DNA of 47,694 nt, taken from NCBI GenBank assembly GCA_004151065.3, contig NWUY0304026204.1, positions 1-47,694 of the forward strand. The letters run 5' to 3'. Below the pieces are notes generated by a model. That model was not told where the DNA came from. It was given only the letters and a program-made list of their open reading frames with translations, and did no database searches. This DNA comes from Larix sibirica. Lineage: Eukaryota > Streptophyta > Pinopsida > Pinales > Pinaceae. Shown in pieces: positions 10,600 to 21,639 of this stretch (positions are counted from its first letter, which is position 1; the number at the start of each line of letters is the position of its first letter). The translations under genes and the position numbers were made by a program.

Positions 10600-11740
10600 T
10601 AGAGTTACTTTTTTAGTGTAACCAAGATACTGCAACCCATATCACCAATAACATTAATGAATGGCGTTGTAGACGTAGTGCATGTAAGGTTATGCTTGAG
10701 GACTCCATTCTCTTTTATTGGTTCCTTAAGTCTCTGCTTCCCCAAATCATGAAAGACATAGAGCAAATGTTGCCTCCCAAAAAGGATTAAGTGATCCTGA
10801 AAGTGGAACAGTTTTATCTCATTTACAGTCAGTCATGGTAGTAATACATTGTTCTCCCCGATGTCCCCTACTCCAGTAACACCCCATAGGATAAGTGGGG
10901 GTATCTCACGCAGCGGATGGTGTCATAGGCTCTATCTCTTACAATAAAACCATGCAATTGCGCCACTCACGGTAACTAGTATGGGTAGCCCTTCTGCAAC
11001 CGAGTTGGTAAAGCAGACCTTACGAGCGTAGTTGTTCATCCTCACACTGAGGAGCTAGTACTTAAAGATATAGTGCACCACAATAGCAGAATCCATCATG
11101 TTAAAGTTATTTATGTGGAGGAACCAATGCACAATATGGTGGGCAACACAAAAACTAGTATTATCCCTTACTGGCAGCCCCTGCTCTGTAGTCTCCTACA
11201 CCTTCAGCCCAACAAAACATGGTTAAAACTAATCTTGCATTTTTACCAATTGATCCAGTTGTTTACCTTGAACCAGTTACTGTATAAGTGAAGAAATTGT
11301 TGGACGAGTATAATGACATAGCATGCGACAATTCATCGGATTGTTTACCACCAAAGAGTAATATTGCTAATAATATAGACTTTATTAAAGATGCAACATT
11401 ACTGAATCAAGTAGTGCATAGGATGAGTCCAATAGAAAGAGTCTAGTTTATTTGATAGATAGGCGAGTTGTTGTTGAAGGGTTTTATTAGAGAGAGAGCA
11501 TGAGCTTGCATGTGTTACCAGCTTCGAGAATACCGAGGAAAGATGGACAGTGGAAAATGTGTACAGGCTCTAGAGCATTTAACAAGATTACAATCAGATG
11601 CATGTTACCATTATCGTGGATGGACGACCTGATGGATAGTGTTAATGGTGCTAAGTACTTAACAAAGATAGAGTTTAAGAGTGGATATCAACAAATATTT
11701 TTAATGTGGTTAGGCTTAAAGACTAATTGTCTTCCCTGAT
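10600..11740 (+). pseudogene. Ty3/gypsy retrotransposon remnant: gag end joined to reverse transcriptase
   Basis: The first part reads INEWRCRRSACKVMLEDSIL and then FLKSLLPQIMKDIEQMLPP and FYLIYSQS, the same gag C-terminal region found in the 4.9-6.0 kb remnant. Further on, LLDEYNDIA, HRMSPIERV, GFY*RESMS and RKDGQWKMCTGSRAFNKITI lead into WMDDLMDSVNGAKYLTKIEF and KSGYQQI. This is the start of a Ty3/gypsy reverse transcriptase, as in families reading PKKDGSWRMCVDYRALNKIT. The longest open piece is 11500-11739. The protease segment is missing between gag and RT, stops interrupt the frame, and similarity ends abruptly about 11705, before the catalytic YxDD box. It is dead, with a probable deletion and a downstream recombination breakpoint. 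Confidence 0.88.
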
Positions 11741-12880
11741 GCTTCGTCTCCTTTGCGTGATTCGTCTCTGTGGCCAGGTCAGTGTTTGTCCCTGTGGGTA
11801 CCTAGGATGTTTAGGAAGTTGGTGAAATGACCAAAGTTAAGCTCAGCTAAAGGTAAAGGCAGATACACAAGCAGGTGTGGGGCCCAGTAATATAGCAGCC
11901 ATGTAGGCTACTATTGCTCAAGGAGATTATACCATCCAGAATCTCAAATATGAGCTAGACGAAGTGCAGGCATAATAACAAGATGCACTGAGATATATTA
12001 CACAGCTACAAATAGATATAGCACAGATGTAGATAGATATAAATACAGCTATATAAAATATAGATGCACTGGTGCAGGAGAGAAACAGTGTATGAGATGC
12101 ACGAGATTAATTACAGGCTTTCCTCGTGCTTAGGAAGGGCCCTAGGGATTTGACTTTGACTGCTTTTGCTCTAGCTTTGCTCTAGCTTGGGCAGAATACA
12201 AAGTGAGGGTTCTACGATCACATGGGAATCCCCTTCAAGGCCATTTCGCACTACAACTCACGGATTCTTGGACAAAGGCATATCATCCGCAAAAGCCACG
12301 TAACCCATGTTATCTAGCCACTGATTTGACCGGAAAGCCCATATTACACCCGCTATGGACATTTCACATACGCTTGCTATGGCTCTATCTCCTGTACGCC
12401 TACTAGGACGTTTATCTTTCATATGCCTCGGGAAGCGCTTTGATGAATCAAAATGACTAAGTAACAATTTCTATAGCTTAGATGATTTATAGGGCTGGTG
12501 GGTGGTTAATATTTCTATATCGGAGCTGGTCGCAGTGCTAAAGGCGTCAACATCTTAACCCAGGAGATCCACTGATTCCGGCTGGGTGCTCTTTTCAGAC
12601 ACCGAAGATGTCTAAGAAGAGAAACCAATTTATGCTGGATGTTTCTAGCACCGAACCCTGTGATATATGCGCATATTCCTATATATACGGCGCATGTTTC
12701 AATCTCGTAGCTCATTATTAGTTTATTAGTAGCGTCTTGTGCCCGCTGAGATGCGTGGGAATAAAACCCGCGTCTCCTAGATATCCTATACATGTATACC
12801 TAGTTGGATTGACCAATTATCCGAGCATCTCTACCAGCTACAACCGAATAGACTAAAGCACTAGAAATATGATTTGTTCG
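11741..12880. other. unassigned region between retroelement remnants
   Basis: No gene was recognised. Plus-strand 11910-12120 reads as a broken Gln/Asp/Ile/Leu-rich frame (words such as TIQNLKYELDEVQA and ITQLQIDIAQM separated by stops), which could be a degraded coiled-coil segment. GCTCTAGCTTT is tandemly doubled near 12169-12190. The minus ORFs 12258-12467 and 12515-12793 have no known motif. Given the minus-strand LTR signal at 13.6 kb, part of this may be the internal region of that element. Confidence 0.35.
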
Positions 12881-12884
12881 ATCC

Positions 12885-13425
12885 ACAACAACTAGCTCTG
12901 CTCCTTCTACCTTTGCTGCGGATGCTAGATGATACGTAACTGTGTGGGTATGGATATGAAGCTCCTGTTGCTTACGGATCTACAGAATATGGGTTATGCA
13001 TCTCCCTATGCTTCTAGGTATGCTTCTAGATCTGCTGTTGGTAGCTCGGATACTGATAGGACAAATAGAGCAGGAACTACACGAAGGGATGCTACTTGTG
13101 CTGGTGAAAGAACTGGATCACGCTCACGATCTTTAAAAGCATAATTATAGTCTGGAACATCAGGCTCTGTATCTGGTTTTCGTAATGAAATAGGCTCCCT
13201 ACTATAAGCTCTACTATCAGGATCTCGCTTACGATCATACTAATCTCCGTCTCGACCCGTGCTTGGATAGACTAATATACTACTATAATGGAACTGTAGG
13301 TGATAGCTCAGACGCCGCTTACTTAAATGCTGGTGGTTTCACTAGGTAAACAAGGTAAGTCACCAGGTCATCTTCGGGTGCTGTTGCTAGTGGGGGTACT
13401 GGTGGTTATTTTACTATTATACCTA
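12885..13425 (+). other. broken low-complexity frames rich in Tyr, Ala, Ser, Gly
   Basis: Plus-strand pieces in different frames read TSSAPSTFAADA, then GYGYEAPVAYGSTEYG, then YASPYASRYASRSAVGSSD, then YNGTVGDSSDAAYLNAGG and SSGAVASGGTGGYF. Most codons end in T. Frame changes and stops lie between the pieces. The opposite strand also holds an uninterrupted 78-codon frame (13006-13239), rich in Arg, Asp, Pro and Tyr (DRKRDPDSRAYSREP). No family was recognised. Similar composition recurs at several other loci in the window. Confidence 0.4.
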
Positions 13426-13574
13426 TCACGCATCTATAAAATTGAGCATAACCATCTAGAATATAGAATATAAAGGACGCACTGTAGATATAGCAACCAT
13501 AAATGGCAACCCTCATATAAAAAAAGTGATGGTTACCAACAGATATAGAAAGCCAATAAAGAGAAAGCCGGGCT

Positions 13575-13588
13575 GGCTCTGATACCAA
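13575..13588 (-). other. LTR retrotransposon primer-binding site (initiator Met tRNA type)
   Basis: On minus it reads TTGGTATCAGAGCC. TGGTATCAGAGC is the classic plant LTR-retrotransposon primer-binding site, complementary to the 3' end of initiator methionine tRNA. It places a 5' LTR at higher plus coordinates and the internal region at lower coordinates. Confidence 0.75.
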
Positions 13589-13980
13589 GGTTCAAGGATC
13601 GTTCTGCGGATTTAACCAGCAATTCTATGCAAATAAAAGAAATATATATATACAAATATAACACACAGAAACTCATGAACTGCATATTTTAACCAGAAGT
13701 TATAGTGCATATGACAGCTTACAGACATAACCAGAAGTACACGGAGCTCATACAGGAGGTACCTCAGGAAGACTTTCCTATTCCGAATACTGCAACTTGA
13801 ATTTAACACAAAGCTTGGTGACCAAGTGCTCATGCAGACCCGGCGGACTCTAAGACTCAGACTCTCCTAACTCTCAAATCCAACTGAAAATGAATTACAA
13901 ACGAGGGGAGACCGGAGAATTCCGGTTATTCAATGCAGTGGTGAACAGCGCTCCTTCCTCCGTGTTCAACGTTAAACATA
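13589..13980 (-). mobile_element. probable 5' LTR remnant
   Basis: This is the sequence immediately upstream (minus sense) of the primer-binding site. Near its end on minus lies a TATATATATATTTC box followed by T-rich sequence and CCTTGAACC just before the site, as expected of an LTR R/U5 region. The expected terminal CA is not clean. The outer boundary is uncertain; a TGTTTAACGTTG word on minus near 13968-13979 is a candidate start. No second LTR was found, so target-site duplication cannot be tested. The class (copia or gypsy) cannot be told from this part. Confidence 0.5.
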
Positions 13981-16190
13981 GTTCCGGGATCGAGATTTCA
14001 TATCTAATGGCAAAAGCTAAAAGCTCGAACTATATCTTTGCCAAGAAATGATAAGAGTATAGTATATCGTGCATGTACTTATGTAGGTGTGCAAAACTAG
14101 GATACGTACTAATTTCACCCGTGAACCCCACTATAGTAAGTAGCAGCACCTAAGGAAGGAAAAAAGGTATACAGATCAATGGTGTGAGTCATATTATCGA
14201 TGATATCCTTAAGTATGGTCTCATTATACTCAACGATATGAGAAAGTTACTGAGCCTTTTTAGAGGTATAGGTAGCCCTAGGTGGCATGAATAAAGACTA
14301 AGGTGAAGTAAAAGGATCTAAGAGGGAATAAAAGGAAACACTCACACAACACATCAATCAAACAAGCTGCTGTTACTCAGAGCATTACCATAAGATTATA
14401 CATCCATCATTTAGATCGACACAGGAACAACCGCATAGATGATTTGTTGAGATACATCACTACCCGATGAGGTATAAGTGGAGATTTTATCTACACCGAA
14501 GCGCCGGTCAGAATGCTGGTGTATCAAGGTCACTTAGTGCTCACAGGGTATAAATCTTTATTTGGAGAACGAACCGGGAAATACGCTGGAATTGGCTGGG
14601 ATGCTATCTCCTCTCTTGCATATAAATTATCTGCATATGGAGGTCAGCTATCCTTCTCTTACTTACCGGGTTACACCTATTATAGGCACCCCTATCGGAG
14701 CAAGCCCCTCTATCTATATTATAGCGCAGTGGTTACTGGTATTGGTGGATTATTACTAAAAGGAGCTCTTTGGCAACCTTAGCATAGACTATTGGGATTC
14801 TCTATGGAACCTATCCTATGGGCTATTCTATCTTAGCCAGGCTTCGTCTATTGGGTGGGATATTCTATCACTATGGACTTCCTGGGCATCAGAGCATAAG
14901 TCTTTGCTTAGCTTGGCATCAGAGGCAGAACCTACCTTTCATTAGCTAGGTAAGTTCCTTAAGTCAATGGCACTTACCCTTTTTTGCACTCAGCCTCTTT
15001 CTTTATTCGGTTTAGTAAACAGAGCTAAGGTGCATTTCTTTCCTCAGCTAGGCCGGGCATTAGATATATATATATATTTATAAGTCTTTCTATTCACGGG
15101 CATCAGAGATCCGATCCTTTCCTTCCTTTGGTTTTAGAGCTTATTTTTCTAAGTATAGATTATTGGGATATTCTATGCTTACATTCCTATTATAGGCTAG
15201 TATTGCTATTCTATCTTTTTATTCCTGGGCCTACTATTAAGATGAGCGGTATTGGGCTATTCTATTTCTACTATAGTAGAGAGTTAGCTGAGATGCGCTT
15301 TTTATTTCTATGGGTTTCATTACTGCTCTCCTTACTTCATTAGCTCTATTCGGAATGACAAAAGAAAGCGCTTAGTTCTACTGAAGTGTATTAAGTGCAT
15401 ACCAGGAAGTAGTAATCACAAGGGGGGTTTAAGTCAAGATTGTTGTCGCTCATAACCCCAGATGAGGAATCTATGCTCTACCCCTACCCACTTTCTTTTT
15501 CTTTTTTTTTACTTAATAAACCATGCCAAATGCAGCGGTTTATGCTTATTGGAAGGTACAGAGGGACGTGGTAAGGAATTCTATTTATTAGAGGTCCTCA
15601 TTCTATTCCTCGCGGAGCCACTTAAGGCTTGCTTATTCACTTGCTCATTAAGGCTCGCTGGGGATATACTTTTGGGTTCAAAATAGAATAGGTTGTAATA
15701 GTGTGTAATAGGTGACTAGTAGTAGTAGGTGAGTAAGTCTAAGTCTAGCGTTAGCGTGTAGATAGCGCTAGCGTGAGGAAGGTAGCTTAGCTGTCTTTCC
15801 GTATCCTTCCTGTCAATATCTTTCTTTGTTTTGGTTCGAGCGATTATATAGCGTTAGCCCGTGAGCCTTACCCTTATGCTTGAAAAGTAGAAGTCTAGCG
15901 TGATGTTTAGCGTGAGTAAGTATGGTTAGGAAGTAGCGTTAGTAAGTCTATCCTTAGGAGCAGTGAGGTGCAGCTGTGAATGGGTTAAGTATATGCGTTG
16001 GGCTGTGCTGACGGTGCAGCTGTGACGGGAATGTCCCAATAGAGGTTATCCCTTACCTTCAATTCTAAAAAGGGTCCTTGTAAGTAAGAGGTGAGGGAGA
16101 GGGTAATGTCTACAGCGGTAAAGCCCCTGTCTTTGCTTTCTCTTTCTTTTTTTAACCCTAAGTTCCTGGCCAGTAATCACAATTTTTCTT
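13981..16190. other. spacer with repeated short words
   Basis: No gene was recognised. Two overlapping plus frames near 14513-14782 are Tyr-rich. The word TATTGGG(A)TATTCTAT recurs with variation near 14790, 14818, 14845, 15163 and 15247. Around 15733-15945, AAGTCTAGCGT and AGCGTTAG words repeat several times. GGTGCAGCTGTGA occurs twice near 15967 and 16013. An AT microsatellite lies at about 15065-15080. Confidence 0.45.
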
Positions 16191-16211
16191 TCCTTGACCG
16201 TCCGACGGAAG

Positions 16212-16229
16212 GGAGGCTCATGGTAATGC
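16212..16229 (+). repeat. direct repeat flanking the intron-like segment, left copy
   Basis: GGAGGCTCATGGTAATGC is exactly repeated at 17852-17869, followed at both places by (C/T)CTTA. Upstream CCGTCCGACGGAAG compares with CCTCCGACCGATGATTG on the right. Weaker similarity runs for perhaps 60-100 bp. The copies are 1.64 kb apart. Confidence 0.7.
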
Positions 16230-16339
16230 CCTTAAATTAATATGTAATCGTTCGTTCAATGCGCTAAAATGAATATGTGATCCTTCCTTCCATCGTTGGG
16301 AATTATAAAAAGAACCGGTGGGTCCGTCCCTCTTATCTT

Positions 16340-17800
16340 GCAGAGGTGCGTTCCTGAACCCTAAGGTAGCTTTGGGCCACTCTGTGATGCCCATAAAGCC
16401 AAAATCTCTTATCAGTTGCTTGGCTTCCTTTTTCCGGGTCTGAAACCCTGAACCCTAACGTGGCGCTCGTAACTCCGAGAAGCTCTTAAAAAGTGTAGGC
16501 AAGCACTCTAACTCGAGGGAAGGGATTTATCCTCCACCGATGCTAATGAACGGCACGTATTGATGCCGAAGGTGTTTAATCGGATGGTGACCGTCTATAT
16601 GGATGGAAGCGGGTAACAAAATATAAGGTCTTCGTCACTTATTTAATATAAAATACTCTAGTCTAGCGAAGGTGATAACGAGGAAAGTAGCTGGCCTTAG
16701 AGCGATGGTGAGAAGGCTAAATGGTGAATGTAAATGACTCTATCCCAACCGGTAAGTACTAAACGCTAGACTGGTCCCCGCCTTTCCCGATAGGGGATAC
16801 GCCTAACTTGGTCACTAAGTGCACTAACTTCGTAACTCCTAAAAGCAATAATGATTGGTGTTGGCTAAGGCATATTAATGGAAGACTTGCTAAGGTTCCT
16901 GGTTGCTCGGGCAAGGTAACTCCAGGCAAGTATATATATAAAGGAAGGATGGGTGGTGTTCCTCAACGCTTGAACGCTTCCACGCCGGCAAGCTAATAAG
17001 CAAGCCTTAACGGAACCACAAGGAACAATTGCTCACCTGAAGGATGCCCCCCACTTCAAGTAAATTAGGAATAATTGCATGTTTTACGTAGGAGGACAAG
17101 GAAGGCAACTGTGCGCTTATGGGCGCTAGCAAAAAAAGGTGGGAAGGCTGCCCCGTAGAGAAGTAAGGGAGCGTAACTATAATGGGCCTATGTATGCGTG
17201 GAATGCTCAAAATCCTAGGTGACTAACTCTGGAAGACAAGCAAGATGGTGGGTAATCTAATATGGTAGGTAGGCTATTCCGTGTAAAGTGCGGTGGTCCC
17301 ACCCTGCCTTCTTACCATAAGGCGCTATCGTCCGTCAAGAAAATATAACAGCGGCTTATACATGGATAGTGCAGATTCCTTCGCGCGTCCAATTCCTCGG
17401 GCTAAAGGACCAACTGTTAACTACTGGCTACACTTTACAATTACGCGCCTAATTGTACTTAGTTGCAACACATTTTAAAACCCCGAGATCTAATCCAACT
17501 GACTGAGCGCTTTGAATGAGATGGATGAGATTGTCAAGGTCTAACTATATATGTATGTATGAAGGGAGGAGGTTATACCGCGGTTTTTGCCAACGGGTGA
17601 TACTAGCTGGATTAAGGGTTCCTGCCTATCTATATAGTTGTAACCGGACTCCTAAGTCCGAAGAGCTCTCTCCCAATGATTATGATTTCCAAGTGGTTTC
17701 CTCCATAGTAAGGGAGCGTATGTCCTATCCCTCAAGGTGGAGCGCTCTCCCCTATCTCTAGGTGTAAACTCTAGGGTATTCAACCCTGTGGTTGCCGGGA
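16340..17800 (+). other. possible group II intron-derived segment
   Basis: From about 16346 the sequence reads GTGCGTTCCTGAACCC. GTGYG is the usual group II intron 5' end, and what follows is a long GC-balanced stretch with the texture of domain I (for example CTCGTAACTCCGAGAAG, GGCACGTATTGATGCCG, GTGACCGTCTATATGG). A 62-codon frame (16808-16996) and two more (17293-17478, 17516-17761) show no reverse-transcriptase or maturase motif that I can recognise. I found no domain V hairpin of the GAGCCGT...ACGGTTC type, so the 3' end is missing or decayed. The identification rests on the 5' signature and overall feel only. Confidence 0.27.
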
Positions 17801-17851
17801 AGGTAAGGGTAGTCTAACCATAGGAAGTTGTCCCTCCGACCGATGATTGTT

Positions 17852-17869
17852 GGAGGCTCATGGTAATGC
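17852..17869 (+). repeat. direct repeat flanking the intron-like segment, right copy
   Basis: An exact 18-bp match to 16212-16229 with weaker flanking similarity. The pair brackets the possible intron-derived segment and may mark the ends of a duplicated or inserted unit. Confidence 0.7.
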
Positions 17870-17879
17870 TCTTAGGGTC

Positions 17880-18560
17880 AATGTCCATTAGAAAGACAAT
17901 GAAAGGTGCAAAGAGAATACAATGAATAATACCATTGGGGTAGATACAGCGGGTTGGGCTTGTTCCTGGCCGTTGATAGCCTAATGGTGAAGGATAAGAA
18001 GCTTATATATATGGACTTCCTTCCCTGGTTCAGTCTCATCTATGGCTCTCTCTTTATATATGTCATAACGCTTTTCTTTTCTGCTGAGTTCAGTCCTGAC
18101 GCTGGGTTGGTTCTCTTCTCTGGTTTAATGGTAAGTCTGCTGACTAGGGCTTGCTTGTTTTCCTCGCTGTAAGATCCTGGTTGTGCTTATGAGGCAGGGT
18201 CTAAGCGAGAGAAGTGTGCTGGCCCTATTGCATGTATTTCTGGCTATTTGGTGATAAATATTGCCAGGAACTCCCCACAGGCTGTGTCTCTATATAGTAA
18301 ATGTAAATAAAGCAGCAGGAGGAAATGAAAGCTTCCTCGTTTCCGCTGTTGACTACGCGTAGACGGATAAGGGAAGAAGTATAAGGGTCTAATGAATGTA
18401 TAATACTTGAAGGCCTCTTTGGCACTCATAGACTGACTGCATTCATTTTGTGTTTCTGGGGCAAGGATTTCAAGGAATAGCAATTCCCTTAACATTCTAT
18501 GTGCTTATTGGCTTGGCTTACAGCTGTATTGTAGGAATCTCTGTGGTTCGTTGTTCCTTG
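17880..18560. other. unassigned spacer
   Basis: A 72-codon plus frame (17954-18172) is strongly hydrophobic but has no recognisable family. Two overlapping minus frames (18225-18495) look like chance ORFs. No repeat or RNA was recognised. Confidence 0.35.
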
Positions 18561-18689
18561 AAGAGCTTTTATAAGAGACAGAAGAGAAGGATCCATCCGC
18601 AAAGGCAGTAAGTCATGAGCAAGAACTCTGAGGAGATACTAGAGTAGGTCCCCTTGAGTCCAGAATGAATGTAGGTGTCCTCTACAGCT

Positions 18690-18860
18690 TTCTTTCTGAG
18701 CTGACTTATGAAGTAATTGAACGAGCGCACCATCAGTTGAAGAAAAAGCATTCCCAGCATAAGCATTTGAACCGGCATCATAATTTCCAGTACCAACAAC
18801 ACAAGGAGGACCCGGAGGGACACATACGAGGTAGGAGTGTGTGGAAGTTGCTGAGTTTCC
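18690..18860 (-). other. broken Gly/Ser/Ala/Asn/Tyr-rich frame
   Basis: In one minus frame this reads VGTGNYDAGSNAYAGNAFSS with mainly T-ending codons. It matches in style the frames at 12.9, 22.6-23.1, 29.1, 38.3-38.7 and 43.9 kb. No family was recognised. Confidence 0.35.
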
Positions 18861-18953
18861 CAAGGCTTATTGTAAGGAGGGTGCAAAGGAGGTATGAAGC
18901 ATAGGTTACAAAGTATAGTCCCACCAAAGGAGGTTAAGTTCCCAAGGCTTATT
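18857..18953 (+). repeat. TTCCCAAGGCTTATT direct repeat pair
   Basis: Exact 15-bp copies at 18857-18871 and 18939-18953, 82 bp apart. A weaker form, ATTCCCAAGTCTGATT, lies near 18964. TAGGTTACAAAGTATAGTCC between them nearly matches a word at 9265. Confidence 0.55.
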
Positions 18954-19094
18954 TCTAAGGTATATTCCCAAGTCTGATTTCCAAAGGCAATAGGTATGAG
19001 GTTGGTTACCAAGTCCCCCCAAGGCGGTAGGTAAGTGTTTGGTACCGTGCAGCTAATATCGTCGTTGCCCCAGGCGGTGGTAACATCCATCAAT

Positions 19095-20380
19095 CAGTGA
19101 ACATATATCAGTTGGGAACATGGGTAACATAATATAATATATCTATTGCATTGTGGTCCACATGGGACTACTGGTTCGCATTCCTAGGTCTTAATAGCGT
19201 AGGTAAGCAAGCAAGATATAAATGGGCAATAATATCTCAAGCAGGTAGGTGGGGCTGTGGCCTTTAGGTATTAACCTCCCTAAGTCTTCTGGTTGGAGTA
19301 AGTTTGTAAGCAAATGCTTCCATCCCACGAATCATAGAAAAATATAATGAAATGGCGAGCTTCAGTAATTTCTATACATTCCATATTTCCAATACTAAAT
19401 AGAGAGAATAATATATATTATTCTATTCCCTTCTTAGAAATAAGAGTAGATTATTATATATGAGAGATTATGCTATCCCATATTTGGATATGATTTGAGC
19501 GCCAACTTGAAATATATCCATCCATAGCCATTGTATTTTCTACGGAGTATAATAAGCATAATAATGTAAATAAGCTAATTCGCGGGGATATTGGTAATAG
19601 AGTAAGTGTGTTTTTGTATGTGATAACCGAATATGTTTTTATTGTCGAAGCATTAAGTGGACGTGTGTCTCGTCGCTATCGGCAGCATCCTGTGTGCTCG
19701 CTAGTATCGAGCGGTAGGGGTAATAAGGACCAACCTTGCATGCATTCAATTAATTTAGTTTCCTACGCCATGTTGCTTGTCGTCCTTTGTTCGTGTGGTT
19801 CATTCTATATTTATCTGTATTTTGGGCCTTTATGGTGCATGTAGGGGTTGTTTCATTTAGGTAGGGTGAGCGGTGTGTTGCGTGCGTGTGGGGTTGTTCC
19901 GGGGGTTCCGGTTTCGGGTTTCTTTTCTGGTTCGGATTCTTTTCTGGCTCGGGAATGCAGAGTGAAACGGGGGTTGTGAAGTGTGGAGAAAGAGAGGGGA
20001 GAGTTTCCCAATTTATTCCAATGGTATCCAGTTTCGGTTTCTTTTTATAAAAGGTCTGTGCATTCCGTCGGTGTAACATACCCGCGATAGGCGTTTATTC
20101 CACTTGTTATTGGTAGATTAAGTTAGTTGGTTGGGGTCAATAGAATATATGGCGAGGGATGGGTCGGAGAATAAATGAACGAATTACCTGAACGGAGTCA
20201 AGTTAAAGCAAGCCCACCAAGCCTAACCTACCTCAGGGAGGAGGAATAGGTAGAGACATTCAGGGAGAGGATATATTGAACAGGTGCTACCAAAAAGTGA
20301 TACGCAAAGGTGGTGTTACAATGAGGGGCTACCAACAGGGTAGGGGCTAGACAGTGATGCTACGAACGAATATTTGCAAT
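19095..20380. other. AT-rich then G/T-rich spacer
   Basis: 19340-19600 is AT-rich with TATTA runs. 19850-19980 is strongly G/T-rich on plus, with TTCTTTTCTGG(T/C)TCGG doubled near 19918 and 19938. At 20280-20360 the words GTGCTACCAA and GGGGCTACCAAC recur. No gene was recognised. Confidence 0.4.
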
Positions 20381-20559
20381 CACTAGGTTAGCAATTGTCA
20401 CACCCATTCCAAGTTACCACCAGACGCGAGATATGATGTTCCAAGTTTTGACAGGATATCAATTGAGTTAACCCACCAAGTTGGTTAAGTTGTACTCCCG
20501 GAATAACTCACTAACTATCGGCCTCACTTACCATACCTGAACTGACTGGACCTCACAGA

Positions 20560-21620
20560 ATAATTACGGTACAAGCCATGATAATACTGTACCTGATAAG
20601 ACCGGTAGTTTACCCCACCCCGTTGATCACAGAATACTTACTTAATTAAGATGCTGGTACCCATATTTGTTACCGGCCGAGCGTTCCCAGAATACGATTG
20701 ATTCATTTATACAGCATTGCTAGGAGATGTTTCCCTTCAATTTAGTACCATATAAACCCAGTCTTTCTTACCTAAAAGCGCATTGTGATAAAATGTTTTC
20801 ATTTTCATTACACATAGCAAGCCATGGATGCCCAAGAGACCCAAGCCCAGCATTTATTCAACGTTACCTGTTCTCAATAACATGTGCCCAGTCAGTTGTG
20901 ACATCTTTTACCAGTAAGTTCGATGTGCACAGGAGCTTATTCTATGTGCTAGAACAATTTAGAATACCCCATTGCTCAGTAAGGAGGAATGTAGATACCA
21001 CCTTACATATACTTACATTACTTTTTTACCAAGAGGTAGCAGTTTTATCTTTGTGCAGTACCCATTACAGAGCCACCGTTACCTGTTTTCAACGGCGTGG
21101 ACAGGAGGTAGTTTTGTTTTTTGTGGTGCTTCCTTGTGCGTGAACAGCTTATCTTCATGCCCAGGAGGTAATTCCCTTGTTGGGCACCAGTCACAATAGT
21201 TGCGCCATTACTCGGCATTAACCCATTACTGATTACACCCATTGCTTTGAAAGAATAAATACCAAGTAGGTAAAGACATACCTGCTTTGAATAGTATAGT
21301 ACCAGGAGACCAAAGAAAGGGAGCCCCTACTACCCCCCTCCCCGAGGACACAGAAAATAAAAGGACCAGGTACAATAATGATCCCGCATTCAGCAGCCAG
21401 CCGCTACAGCCTATTTGCTTTTACTTTTTGCATAATATAATTCTATACCTTACTGTAAAAGCTCTCGTCCTGATGCCCCCTTACCTCACCGGATCGTACT
21501 AGCAAATACCTCATTGTATAGGACCAGTACCAGCCAAGATAGTACTATCACTGCGAAGACCAGCCCATATGAGAGTACCTTACTGAACCGGTAGCAAGCA
21601 AGATAGTACGAGCCGTGATA
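20560..21620 (+). repeat. diverged GGTA.AAG..A.GATA.TAC dispersed word
   Basis: Around 20568-20607 the sequence reads GGTACAAGCCATGATAATAC, then TGATAAGACCGG. Similar strings lie at about 21522-21558 (AGTACCAGCCAAGATAGTAC) and 21583-21616 (GGTAGCAAGCAAGATAGTAC). The last two are about 62 bp apart. Much of the interval also carries CAGAATA and TTACC words. It is a degraded repeat family; the 138-codon frame at 20727-21143 shows no domain. Confidence 0.4.
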
Positions 21621-21639
21621 AGCCTTCCCTTCTTATTAC

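Larger units (their letters stand above)
18569..19093 (-). other. longest ORF in the window (174 codons), probably not a gene
   Basis: This frame has no recognisable domain. The N-terminal half is polar and the C-terminal part hydrophobic (for example VLLVLLVLEIMMPVQMLMLG). The hydrophobic part is the out-of-frame reading of a Gly/Ser/Asn/Ala/Tyr-rich frame on the same strand (VVGTGNYDAGSNAYAGNAF and on), so its Leu/Met richness is an artefact of that repeat-like DNA. The word TTCCCAAGGCTTATT occurs twice inside it (18857 and 18939). No promoter or start context supports expression. Confidence 0.2.

Noticed and set aside
16355-16375. CCTAAGGTAGC, identical to an LSU rRNA core word
   Set aside because: Neighbouring bases do not match LSU rRNA; an 11-base match alone is weak.
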